A DNA stretch of 14,731 nucleotides from JBKPCD01 sp046727175 (lineage in GTDB: Bacteria; Acidobacteriota; Vicinamibacteria; Vicinamibacterales; 2-12-FULL-66-21), in NCBI GenBank assembly GCA_046727175.1, contig JBKPCD010000269.1, positions 1-14,731 of the forward strand, read 5' to 3'. Made by a program: the position numbers and the translations under genes. Of the stretch, positions 7,841 through 14,218 are shown piece by piece (within the stretch, counting starts at the first letter, position 1; each line of letters opens with the position of its first letter). The notes beneath the pieces were generated by a model. That model made no database searches, was not told the origin of the DNA, and saw only the letters and a program-made list of their open reading frames with translations.

Positions 7841-9037
7841 ATGCACCGCTTTGCGCCAATCCTCCTGATGCTGTCCACGAGCACCTGGCTCTCCACGCAG
7901 CAGATCGCCCGCGGACAGCAACCACCCGCTCTGGAGAACGCCTCGACGGTCACAGCCGCACAACTGGCTGACGCGATTGACAAGCTCGGGACGCTGGATT
8001 TCGAGGTGCGAACCGCAGCCGCGAGAACGACCCGCCGCGCGGCGCCCGCGATCGCCACGCCCGCGTTGTTGAAGGCCATTGCGGAACATCCGGACAGCTA
8101 CGTTCGATTCCGGGCACTCGTCATCCTGTCGGGGTTCAACGATGAGCGCACGCGCGATGTGATGCGGAACGCGCTCGATCAAAAGAACGATCGTCTGCGT
8201 GCCGTCGCGTATACGTATTTCGAACACAATCCGGACAAGACCATCCTGCCCAAGCTGCTCGCAGCGGTCGATCGGGAAAGCTCCGAGTTCGTGCGTCCTG
8301 CATTGATGCGGTCGCTCGCAGCGTACGGCGACGACCCTCAGGCACGCGAAGTCATGACCGGGCTCGTCATAAAAGGCCAGGCATTCTTCCGCAGCGTCGT
8401 CATCGAAGCGCTAGGGGATTACCACGCCGCGTACGCGGTGAAGCCGATCGTGGAAGTCGCCAAGATCGAGGGGCCGTTGCAAGACGATGCGGCACTGGCG
8501 CTCGGGAAGATTGGAGACAAGTCTTCGCTCTCGACGCTCTCGGGGCTTCAACGAAGTGCTCCGCGCGAAGCACAGCCCGCTGTCGCCGCCGCCATTTGCC
8601 TGCTCGGCGTGAACTGCCAGTCGCACGAGCGCTACCTCGTCGAGACGCTGCGGTTCGCGATTGCCAATCCTGGCTACCAGGAGTTGCTGCGCGCGGCCTC
8701 GGCGGCGCTTGCGGCTGTGGCGTTTTCGGGGCACCCGGAAGCGGCTGCGGAGCTCATCACTCAAGGAGCGCCGACGCAGGATCCCGCTCGTGCTGCGATT
8801 GCGTTGAGCATCGGTACGGTTGCCTTGCGTAACACGCCGCTGACGCTGAAGGTGCTCGAAGGCGAGGGCATGTTGGCGCCGGGCGCGGACTTGCTCCGCG
8901 AGGCGTTCGACATGCTCGAGGAAGACTTCGAAGAGGAACGTTTCTTTGCCGCGGTGCGGCGCGCGTACTGGCAGGCGCCGGCCGGTTCACCCGCCAGAAA
9001 GGTCGCCGAAACACTCATCCAGCAGTTGGAATTTTGA
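7841..9037 (+). CDS. HEAT-repeat protein with signal-like N-terminus, embedded in the pur run
   Basis: No enzyme family is recognised in this 398-residue protein. Residues 1-25 (basic start MHR, hydrophobic FAPILLMLSTSTWL, then QIARG) resemble a signal peptide, so export to the periplasm is possible. From about 40 to 330 it is a run of paired amphipathic helices with HEAT-like patterns, for example PDSYVRFRALVILSGF (84-99), LQDDAALALGKIGD (213-226) and LLRAASAALAAVAFSG (282-297). The only cysteines, Cys253 and Cys259, could form a disulfide if exported. The C-terminal part (about 355-398) is acidic then helical. HEAT repeats usually mediate protein-protein contacts. It starts 7 bases after the purF stop and ends beside purM, so it is probably co-transcribed with both. 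It could be a scaffold or simply a passenger; the sequence does not decide. Confidence 0.85.
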   Translation: MHRFAPILLMLSTSTWLSTQQIARGQQPPALENASTVTAAQLADAIDKLGTLDFEVRTAAARTTRRAAPAIATPALLKAIAEHPDSYVRFRALVILSGFNDERTRDVMRNALDQKNDRLRAVAYTYFEHNPDKTILPKLLAAVDRESSEFVRPALMRSLAAYGDDPQAREVMTGLVIKGQAFFRSVVIEALGDYHAAYAVKPIVEVAKIEGPLQDDAALALGKIGDKSSLSTLSGLQRSAPREAQPAVAAAICLLGVNCQSHERYLVETLRFAIANPGYQELLRAASAALAAVAFSGHPEAAAELITQGAPTQDPARAAIALSIGTVALRNTPLTLKVLEGEGMLAPGADLLREAFDMLEEDFEEERFFAAVRRAYWQAPAGSPARKVAETLIQQLEF

Positions 9038-9043
9038 TACGCA

Positions 9044-9064
9044 GATCCGCGAAACTCGCGGATC
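9044..9064 (+). repeat. Perfect 9-bp hairpin upstream of the purM ATG
   Basis: GATCCGCGA (9044-9052) and TCGCGGATC (9056-9064) are exact inverted copies around AAC, between the HEAT gene stop and the purM ATG (9097). There is no T-run, so it is not an intrinsic terminator. Possible roles are RNA stability, a processing site or control of purM translation. Confidence 0.7.
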
Positions 9065-9096
9065 GCGCGGAGCGGACGAACCACATCGATCCGTCC

Positions 9097-10122
9097 ATGG
9101 ACTACAGACAGTCAGGCGTTGACATCGACGTCGGCAACGAGGTCGTTCGACGCATTCGTTCGCTCGCCCGGCGGACGTTCACACCGGCCGTACTATCCGA
9201 CATCGGATCCTTTGGAGGCCTGTTTCGGCTCGACGAGGCCGCGGTTTCGGATCCCGTGCTCGTCGCGAGCGCTGACGGCGTCGGCACGAAGCTTCGCGTC
9301 GCGTTCATGACCGGACAGCACCGGTCGATTGGTGTGGATCTCGTCAGCCATTGCGTAAACGACGTCCTCGTCCAGGGGGCTCAACCGCTCTTCTTTCTCG
9401 ACTACCTCGCCACGGGAAGGCTCGATCCGGATGTCGCCGTTCAAATCGTCGAAGGGCTCGCGGACGCGTGCCGCGCCAATGGGTGCGCCTTGCTCGGTGG
9501 TGAGACGGCGGAAATGCCCGGGTTCTACGCCGACGGTGAGTACGACGTCGCAGGTTTCATCGTCGGCGTCGTCGCACGCGAGCGTTTGATCGATGGCTCT
9601 CGCATCCGGTCAGCTGATGTGCTGATCGGTCTCGGCTCCTCCGGCCTGCACACGAACGGCTACTCGCTTGCGCGGCGAATCGCGTTCGATGTGGCGCGAC
9701 TCACTCCGGATTCCATCGTGCCTGAGCTGGGAACGACGATCGGAGCAGCCCTGCTCGTTCCGCATCGGTCCTATCTGACTGCAATTCGACCGCTGCTCGT
9801 CGAAGGCGTGATCGGGGGCATGGCACACATCACGGGCGGGGGCATCACGGAGAATCTTCCACGGATCCTGCCGGACGGGATCGAAGCTGTTATCGATCGG
9901 TCAACTTGGAAGGTCCCGCCGATCTTTCGGTGGCTGCAGCACACTGGCAACGTTCCCGACGACGACATGCTGCGGACGTTCAACATGGGGATCGGCTTGA
10001 TCATCGTGGTCAGCGAGGCTAATGCGGAGGGCGTCATCCGACGGTTGCAGAATGCCGGAGAGTCGGCGATGGTCATCGGCTTCCTCCGAAACGGTTCCCG
10101 GCGCGTCGTGTACGGCCGCTGA
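9097..10122 (+). CDS. purM: Phosphoribosylformylglycinamidine cyclo-ligase (AIR synthetase)
   Basis: PurM closes the imidazole ring, FGAM plus ATP to AIR, the step directly after PurL. The 341-residue product from ATG 9097 starts MDYRQSGVDIDVGNE, the family's conserved opening. Motifs in order are SADGVGTK (58-65, ATP), GGETAEMPG (134-142), SSGLHTNGYSLAR (181-193), HITGGGITEN (244-253) and FNMGIG (295-300). Length and all key segments are intact. The frame continues open upstream to a TTG at 9034 that overlaps the HEAT stop by 4 bases (TTGA); using it would add 21 non-conserved residues, so the ATG is preferred. No strong Shine-Dalgarno precedes the ATG. Confidence 0.97.
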   Translation: MDYRQSGVDIDVGNEVVRRIRSLARRTFTPAVLSDIGSFGGLFRLDEAAVSDPVLVASADGVGTKLRVAFMTGQHRSIGVDLVSHCVNDVLVQGAQPLFFLDYLATGRLDPDVAVQIVEGLADACRANGCALLGGETAEMPGFYADGEYDVAGFIVGVVARERLIDGSRIRSADVLIGLGSSGLHTNGYSLARRIAFDVARLTPDSIVPELGTTIGAALLVPHRSYLTAIRPLLVEGVIGGMAHITGGGITENLPRILPDGIEAVIDRSTWKVPPIFRWLQHTGNVPDDDMLRTFNMGIGLIIVVSEANAEGVIRRLQNAGESAMVIGFLRNGSRRVVYGR

Positions 10123-10132
10123 CGCCAGATGC

Positions 10133-10177
10133 GGTCAGACCCGGACGCTCAGCACCTATTCCGCTGACCACTGACCA
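10133..10177 (+). repeat. Tandem heptamer with inverted copy in the purM-purN gap
   Basis: CTGACCA occurs twice in tandem (10164-10170 and 10171-10177). The inverted sequence GGTCAG is at 10133-10138, so either heptamer can form a 6-bp stem with it. It sits in the 67-base purM-purN spacer. Confidence 0.5.
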
Positions 10178-10189
10178 AACCTCCCTCAG

Positions 10190-10837
10190 ATGACTGAACT
10201 CAGAACCCGCAACATCGGCGTGCTGATCTCGGGTCGCGGCACAAACCTTCAGGCATTGATAGACGCGATCGCGGAGGGCCGCCTCGACGCGCGCATTATC
10301 GTCGTCATTGCGAATCGAGAGAACGCCGCGGGTCTCGCGCGCGCCTCGGCTGCGGGCATCGAGACGCTGATCATCGATCACCGCGCGTTCGAATCACGCG
10401 ATGAGTTCGACGCGTGCGTCGCGAGCGCCCTCCTCCATCGGGACGTCGCGCTCGTCTGTCTGGCAGGCTTCATGCGATTGATTGGCGCGCCGCTGCTCGA
10501 TGCCTTTCCAAACGCAATCCTGAACATTCATCCGTCATTGCTTCCGGCATTTCCCGGCGTCAATGCGCAGCGCCAGGCGCTCGAGCACGGCGTGAAGATT
10601 GCCGGGGCGACGGTCCATCTGGTCACCGGCGAGCTCGATAGCGGGCCGATCGTCGTTCAGGCCGCGGTGCCGGTGCGCGATGACGACACCGTGGAAACCT
10701 TGTCGGCGCGGATCCTTGTCGAAGAGCACCGCATTTACCCTGAGGCGGTCAGGTTGATTCTGGACGGAGCCTGGCGGCTCGAGGGCCGGCGATTGATTCG
10801 TTCGAGGCACTACCATAATCCAGGCACGAGCCGATAG
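10190..10837 (+). CDS. purN: Phosphoribosylglycinamide formyltransferase (GAR transformylase)
   Basis: PurN transfers a formyl group from 10-formyltetrahydrofolate to GAR, the third step to IMP. The 215-residue protein has GVLISGRGTNLQALI (10-24, phosphate-binding loop) and the catalytic set Asn112 and His114 in ILNIHPSLLPAFPG plus Asp150 in GELDSGPI. The folate-site segment NAQRQALEHGVKIAGATVH (125-143) is typical. This is the folate-dependent PurN, not the formate-dependent PurT. It closes the rightward pur run. Its stop at 10835-10837 lies inside the 3' end of the oppositely oriented methyltransferase-like gene, and no intrinsic terminator is seen there. Confidence 0.96.
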   Translation: MTELRTRNIGVLISGRGTNLQALIDAIAEGRLDARIIVVIANRENAAGLARASAAGIETLIIDHRAFESRDEFDACVASALLHRDVALVCLAGFMRLIGAPLLDAFPNAILNIHPSLLPAFPGVNAQRQALEHGVKIAGATVHLVTGELDSGPIVVQAAVPVRDDDTVETLSARILVEEHRIYPEAVRLILDGAWRLEGRRLIRSRHYHNPGTSR

Positions 10838-11472
10838 CGTACGCGTTGTGCGTAACTGGCGTATCCCTCGAGATGCACTCTTAGGAACGCGTCCTCGAAG
10901 AGGACGCGCCTGATGATCAGCGCTGAGTAGATTGCCGCAACCGCGAACCCAACCCACGATCCGAGCACGAGCGCGCCGAGCGGAATTCCCGCGATCATTC
11001 CCAGATACCCCGGGTGTCTGATGTGTGCGTACGGACCGCGATCGACGACGTGATGGCCACGCTCGCTCTGGACGCGGACGACGGCCGAGAAGAACCGGTT
11101 CACGATCAGCGCGCGGAACACGAGAAGGAACGAGGCAAGCATGCCCAACAGTCCGGCGGCTCGGACGGGCGCCGGAACGTGGGTCAGGTGCCATCGTCCC
11201 GTGTCGAGCGCCGCGAGGATAAGGTGCGCGATGGCGACAATGCGAATGATCTGCAGCCATCGCCTGTCGGCGCCCTGCGTGGGTGGACTGAATCGTTCGC
11301 GCGCGACGCTGTCGTCGATGCTGGCGATCGCGTAAAACGACGTGCCCGACAGGACGGCGAGATAGCTCCAGAGCCAGGGGTCGCTCCACCTGCCTGAACA
11401 GCCGAGAACGAGCGCCCCTGCAGAAACAGTCAAGATCGCCCAGGGGGTCAGTCGCCGGAGTGTTATCGTCAT
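10810..11472 (-). CDS. Isoprenylcysteine carboxyl methyltransferase (ICMT)-like membrane protein
   Basis: This 220-residue integral membrane protein has hydrophobic segments at about 11-25, 35-50, 78-90, 105-125 and 158-187. The C-terminal part carries the ICMT / phospholipid-methyltransferase-like signature: RGPYAHIRHPGYLG (145-158) followed by EDAFLRVHLEGYASY (193-207) and a VRYRLVPGLW end. In that family the GPY..RHP..LG and E....GY..Y segments bind S-adenosylmethionine. The substrate in bacteria is usually unknown, and prenylated protein substrates should not be assumed. It has its own promoter-like sequence in the 70-base gap upstream. Its 3' end overlaps purN tail-to-tail by 28 bases. 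Confidence 0.88.
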   Translation of the reverse strand: MTITLRRLTPWAILTVSAGALVLGCSGRWSDPWLWSYLAVLSGTSFYAIASIDDSVARERFSPPTQGADRRWLQIIRIVAIAHLILAALDTGRWHLTHVPAPVRAAGLLGMLASFLLVFRALIVNRFFSAVVRVQSERGHHVVDRGPYAHIRHPGYLGMIAGIPLGALVLGSWVGFAVAAIYSALIIRRVLFEDAFLRVHLEGYASYAQRVRYRLVPGLW

Positions 11473-11498
11473 AGAAGTGTTATTTTTGAATAATCAAA

Positions 11499-11527
11499 AT
11501 CCTACGCGAAGTCCCATCATCCGTCAA
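11499..11527 (-). promoter_or_regulatory. Promoter for the ICMT-like gene
   Basis: On the minus strand, TTGACG (complement of 11522-11527) and TAGGAT (complement of 11499-11504) are 17 bases apart, with a start predicted near 11492 and a leader of about 20 nt. The leader is AT-rich for this genome (11476-11500) and includes an imperfect palindrome, TTGATTATTCAA on the minus strand. No clear Shine-Dalgarno precedes the ATG at 11472. Confidence 0.55.
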
Positions 11528-11542
11528 TAGTCCTTCCCGAGA

Positions 11543-12361
11543 CTAAGCCGAAGCCGTCGGCCGCAGTGTCAACAGAGCAACTTCAGGCGGGCAGTTGATG
11601 CGGACCGGTATGTAGACGGTCCCCACGCCGCGGCTCACGAAGATCGTTGTGTTCTCCTTGCGACCCGCTCCGGCGACGATCGGGAACTTTCTGGCAGCGA
11701 TCGGCCCTACGGTGGGGAGAACGATCTGACCTCCGTGGGTGTGACCACTGAGCACGAGCGGAACACCGAGGGCAGCGGCTTCGATCAGGCGTGCCGGCGT
11801 GTGGGCGAGCAGGATCATATTCGGCGACGCTCCCCGCAGGATCCTGGTCAGTTCGCCGAAACGCTTCGTCCAATATCGAATGCCTGCGATCTCCAGCGTT
11901 TCGCCACGAACGCTGATGCGTGTCCGCGCGTCGCGCAGCATAGTGAACCCCTTTGCCATCAACGCTGCGGGCATCTCGCGATCGTCATCGTGATTACCGA
12001 GAATGCCGATAACGCCGAGCGGGGCGGTCAGCGGAGCGAGCGCGTCGGCGGCAGGTCCGACATAGCGGCTATCGCTGTTTGTCACATAGTCGCCGCCGAG
12101 CAGAATCAAATCCGGCAATTCGGCAAGCAGCAGCCTGACCGCGCGATCGACGAGCTCATGCGGGACCGTTTCACTGCGGTGGAGGTCTGTGAGGAATCCA
12201 AGGCGAAGGCCCGAGAGTGCATCCGGGAGGCCTGATACCTCGAGCGTCGCTCGCGTGACGTCGATCCGATGACGCTCGAAGAGATAGCCGTGGGCGCCGG
12301 CACCCGTCAATGCACCGATGCCTGCTGCCGCGATCCCTTTGAATACGTCCCTGCGATGCAT
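11543..12361 (-). CDS. Metallophosphoesterase (calcineurin-like, YkuE/YaeI type), probably exported or membrane-anchored
   Basis: This 272-residue protein from ATG 12361 shows the full two-metal metallophosphoesterase set: TDLH (58-61, Asp59 and His61), GGDY (89-92, Asp91), GNHDD (122-126, Asn123 and His124), LAHTP (185-189, His187) and SGHTHGGQ (205-212, His207 and His209). The GHTHGGQ form is typical of YkuE/YaeI-like phosphatases, some of which act on UDP-diacylglucosamine or other cell-envelope substrates; the substrate here is unknown. The N-terminus MHRRDVFKGI followed by a small-residue hydrophobic run resembles a twin-arginine signal, with RR then FK. An in-frame ATG 24 codons upstream (12433) would place this signal internally and overlap tyrS, so it is less likely. 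It is divergent from tyrS with 70 bases between. Confidence 0.92.
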   Translation of the reverse strand: MHRRDVFKGIAAAGIGALTGAGAHGYLFERHRIDVTRATLEVSGLPDALSGLRLGFLTDLHRSETVPHELVDRAVRLLLAELPDLILLGGDYVTNSDSRYVGPAADALAPLTAPLGVIGILGNHDDDREMPAALMAKGFTMLRDARTRISVRGETLEIAGIRYWTKRFGELTRILRGASPNMILLAHTPARLIEAAALGVPLVLSGHTHGGQIVLPTVGPIAARKFPIVAGAGRKENTTIFVSRGVGTVYIPVRINCPPEVALLTLRPTASA

Positions 12362-12413
12362 CTGTGGCCCACCAGGCCGAGCCCATCCGAAAAATATGTT
12401 AGCGCGCTCGGGG

Positions 12414-12429
12414 TATAGTTTTCCGGAAA
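12414..12429 (+). promoter_or_regulatory. -10 element and palindrome immediately before tyrS
   Basis: TATAGT (12414-12419) is a good -10 hexamer but has no recognisable -35 at 16-18 bases. It is followed by the perfect palindrome TTTCCGGAAA (12420-12429), two bases before the tyrS ATG. If the -10 is used, transcription starts about 6 bases before the ATG, giving an almost leaderless message. Confidence 0.4.
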
Positions 12430-12431
12430 CC

Positions 12432-13853
12432 ATGACCGTGGAAGAGCAACTGGCCTACCTCACGAAAGGCTGTGTCGACGTCGTTCGGGCCGCCGAGCTG
12501 AAAGCGAAGCTCGAACGCTCCGTGCAGATGCAGACGCCTCTTGTCGTCAAAGTCGGATTCGATCCGACTGCGCCGGATCTCCACATCGGCCACACGGTGC
12601 TTATTCGCAAGATGAAGCACTTTCAGGATCTCGGTCATCGCGTGGTGTACGTCGTGGGATCCTTCACGGGACTCATCGGAGATCCGACCGGGCGATCCAA
12701 GTCGCGGCCGCCCCTCAGTCGTGAGGAGATCGATCGCAACGCCGAGACCTACAAGACGCAGATTTTCAAGATCCTCGATCCGGTGAAGACCGAGGTGCGC
12801 TTCAACAGCGAGTGGCTCGAGGCGCTCGGCAGCGACGGCTGGGTGCGGCTGGCCGCCAAGTACAACGTCGCGCAGATGCTTGAGCGCCGCGATTTCAGAA
12901 ACCGCTACGAGGCTGGTCAGCCAATCGCGGTGCACGAGTTTCTGTATCCGCTTGCGCAGGCCTACGATTCGGTATTCCTGCGTGCGGACGTGGAGCTTGG
13001 CGGGACCGACCAGTTGTTCAACCTGAATGTCGGGCGCGACATCATGCCGGCGTACGGCCTCGAGGCGCAGGTCGTCATGACCACGCCTTTGCTGGAGGGT
13101 CTCGACGGCGTCGAGAAAATGTCGAAGAGCGTCGGCAATTACGTTGGGGTGACCGAGTCCCCGTCGGAGATGTTCGGCAAACTGATGTCCATCTCGGACG
13201 AGTTGATGTGGCGGTACTACTCGCTGCTCACGGACCTGACACCGGAGGAAATCCTCGAAAGACGGTCAGCGGTTTCGCGCGGCGAGCTGCACCCCAAGCA
13301 GGCCAAAGTGGATCTCGCCCGGTCGATCGTGACGGACTTTCACAGCGCCGAGGAGGCCGCGCGGGTGGCGGACGCATTCGACCGTCGGTTCACCCGACGG
13401 GAGGTCCCCGAAGATATCCCCGAACGGCCAATGCTGTACGGCACGGTGATCGAGCACGTGCTGCTCGAGTCTGGCCTGGCGCAGTCGGGCAGCGATGCGG
13501 GCCGGAAAGTGCAGCAAGGAGCGGTGCGAATCGACGGTGAGAAATTCACGCACGTTCGCGCGCCAATCGATCGTCGCGATGCCTTTCTCCTTCAGGTCGG
13601 CCGTCACATTTGCCGCGTCGTCGTCGTCGAGCCGGCAGACGTCATCGTGACTCCGTTGCCGGGCGCCGAACCGCAGAGGCAGAGCTGGATACTCATGCAG
13701 AATCGGGGGCAGGTCGACGTCCCGCACGCGACGCGAGAGCTTGCGTTGTCCAGAGCGGTCGAGGTCGCACAGGCCGGACATGGCCGTGTCTTCGTCTACG
13801 CAGGCGACCGCGTCACCACCTGGCCGGCTGATTTGGCGGGGCGTTCGACCTGA
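12432..13853 (+). CDS. tyrS: Tyrosyl-tRNA synthetase with S4 domain and extra C-terminal tail
   Basis: This class-I synthetase charges tRNA-Tyr in the cytoplasm. The 473-residue protein starts MTVEEQLAYLTKG. The Rossmann domain has the HIGH motif at 51-54 (PDLHIGHTVLIRKM), GSFTGLIGDPTGRS (76-89), GGTDQLFN (190-197) and the KMSKS loop at 229-233. The uninterrupted HIGH and KMSKS forms, with the YPLAQAYDS pocket segment, match the TyrZ / type-2 group rather than the E. coli-like type. An S4 RNA-binding domain spans about 338-398. About 70 residues follow (401-473), beyond the roughly 400-430 residues usual for this group. The start at ATG 12432 matches the family N-terminus; longer in-frame extensions into the divergent gene are unlikely. 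It lies just upstream of the rRNA promoters. Confidence 0.96.
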   Translation: MTVEEQLAYLTKGCVDVVRAAELKAKLERSVQMQTPLVVKVGFDPTAPDLHIGHTVLIRKMKHFQDLGHRVVYVVGSFTGLIGDPTGRSKSRPPLSREEIDRNAETYKTQIFKILDPVKTEVRFNSEWLEALGSDGWVRLAAKYNVAQMLERRDFRNRYEAGQPIAVHEFLYPLAQAYDSVFLRADVELGGTDQLFNLNVGRDIMPAYGLEAQVVMTTPLLEGLDGVEKMSKSVGNYVGVTESPSEMFGKLMSISDELMWRYYSLLTDLTPEEILERRSAVSRGELHPKQAKVDLARSIVTDFHSAEEAARVADAFDRRFTRREVPEDIPERPMLYGTVIEHVLLESGLAQSGSDAGRKVQQGAVRIDGEKFTHVRAPIDRRDAFLLQVGRHICRVVVVEPADVIVTPLPGAEPQRQSWILMQNRGQVDVPHATRELALSRAVEVAQAGHGRVFVYAGDRVTTWPADLAGRST

Positions 13854-13941
13854 ACAGGGAAGATGTGAAATGAAGAGCTTGGAGAGCACATCGTATAGTT
13901 TGCCTTCCGCGTCGGTTTGTGGGGGCGGGTAACGGTGGAGG

Positions 13942-13970
13942 TTGACACCCCTGTCACGGGCGCGTATATT
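13942..13970 (+). promoter_or_regulatory. Upstream strong promoter P1 before the 16S gene
   Basis: TTGACA (13942-13947) and TATATT (13965-13970) are 17 bases apart, almost perfect consensus, with a start near 13977. The -35 overlaps an inverted repeat, TGACA-CCCC-TGTCA (13943-13956), that could be a protein-binding site. The first 73 nt of transcript run into an intrinsic terminator. The 88 bases between the tyrS stop and P1 show no gene or terminator. Confidence 0.75.
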
Positions 13971-13976
13971 TCGTCA

Positions 13977-14049
13977 GTCAAGCGTGTCCCGGCCTTGGGA
14001 GGCCGGACGATTTGCTCTCAGCAGCGCTGCTGGTTGAGCAAATTTTTTT
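13977..14049 (+). ncRNA. Predicted short terminated RNA from P1 (attenuator leader or small RNA)
   Basis: The predicted transcript from P1 is about 73 nt. It contains one hairpin at 13986-14008 (9 bp, one bulged C, TGGG loop), then the terminator hairpin and a T-run. There is no start codon with a ribosome binding site inside it. It may be an attenuated rRNA leader or an independent small RNA; no known RNA family is recognised. Confidence 0.45.
14010..14049 (+). terminator. Strong intrinsic terminator between P1 and P2
   Basis: ATTTGCTC (14010-14017) pairs exactly with GAGCAAAT (14036-14043). Inside it is the perfect palindrome CAGCAGCGCTGCTG (14019-14032), and the structure ends in seven T's (14043-14049). 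The T-run is only on the plus strand, so it stops rightward transcription: that from P1 and any readthrough from tyrS. Confidence 0.8.
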
Positions 14050-14112
14050 GTCGCCAAAATCCTCCGCGATCCCACAGCCGTCAGTTTTCTCTCGCGAAAG
14101 GGTCGGTGGGGG

Positions 14113-14141
14113 TTGACACGAGAGAGGCGCGCCGGTAATAT
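14113..14141 (+). promoter_or_regulatory. Downstream rRNA promoter P2
   Basis: TTGACA (14113-14118) and TAATAT (14136-14141) are 17 bases apart, with transcription predicted from about 14148. It lies after the terminator and before boxA, so it is the most likely main promoter of the rRNA operon. It shares a GGTTGACAC core with P1. Confidence 0.8.
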
Positions 14142-14194
14142 TGAAAGGTTCCCCTGACGATAAAGAAGCTGACGGGGGAGCGTTCGCGACATCC

Positions 14195-14218
14195 GGTTCT
14201 TTGAAAACTAGATAGAAC
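14195..14218 (+). promoter_or_regulatory. boxA antitermination site of the rRNA leader
   Basis: GGTTCTTTGAAAACT (14195-14209) closely matches the rRNA boxA of Gram-positive bacteria, the NusB/NusE (S10) loading site that protects rRNA transcription from Rho. It is flanked by a 5-bp inverted repeat, GTTCT (14196-14200) and AGAAC (14214-14218). It lies about 50 nt after the predicted P2 start. Confidence 0.75.

Noticed and set aside
12318..12431. 38-residue N-terminal extension of TyrRS
   Set aside because: It would overlap the divergent metallophosphoesterase gene, and its sequence is unlike TyrRS N-termini, which match from ATG 12432.
13879..13899. Possible extra promoter (TTGGAG and TATAGT) downstream of tyrS
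   Set aside because: The hexamers are only 9 bases apart and no suitable -35 sits 16-18 bases before TATAGT.
14150..14179. Terminator-like hairpin after P2 (TCCCC / GGGGA)
   Set aside because: The stem is only 5 bp with a 20-base loop and no T-run, so it cannot be called a terminator.
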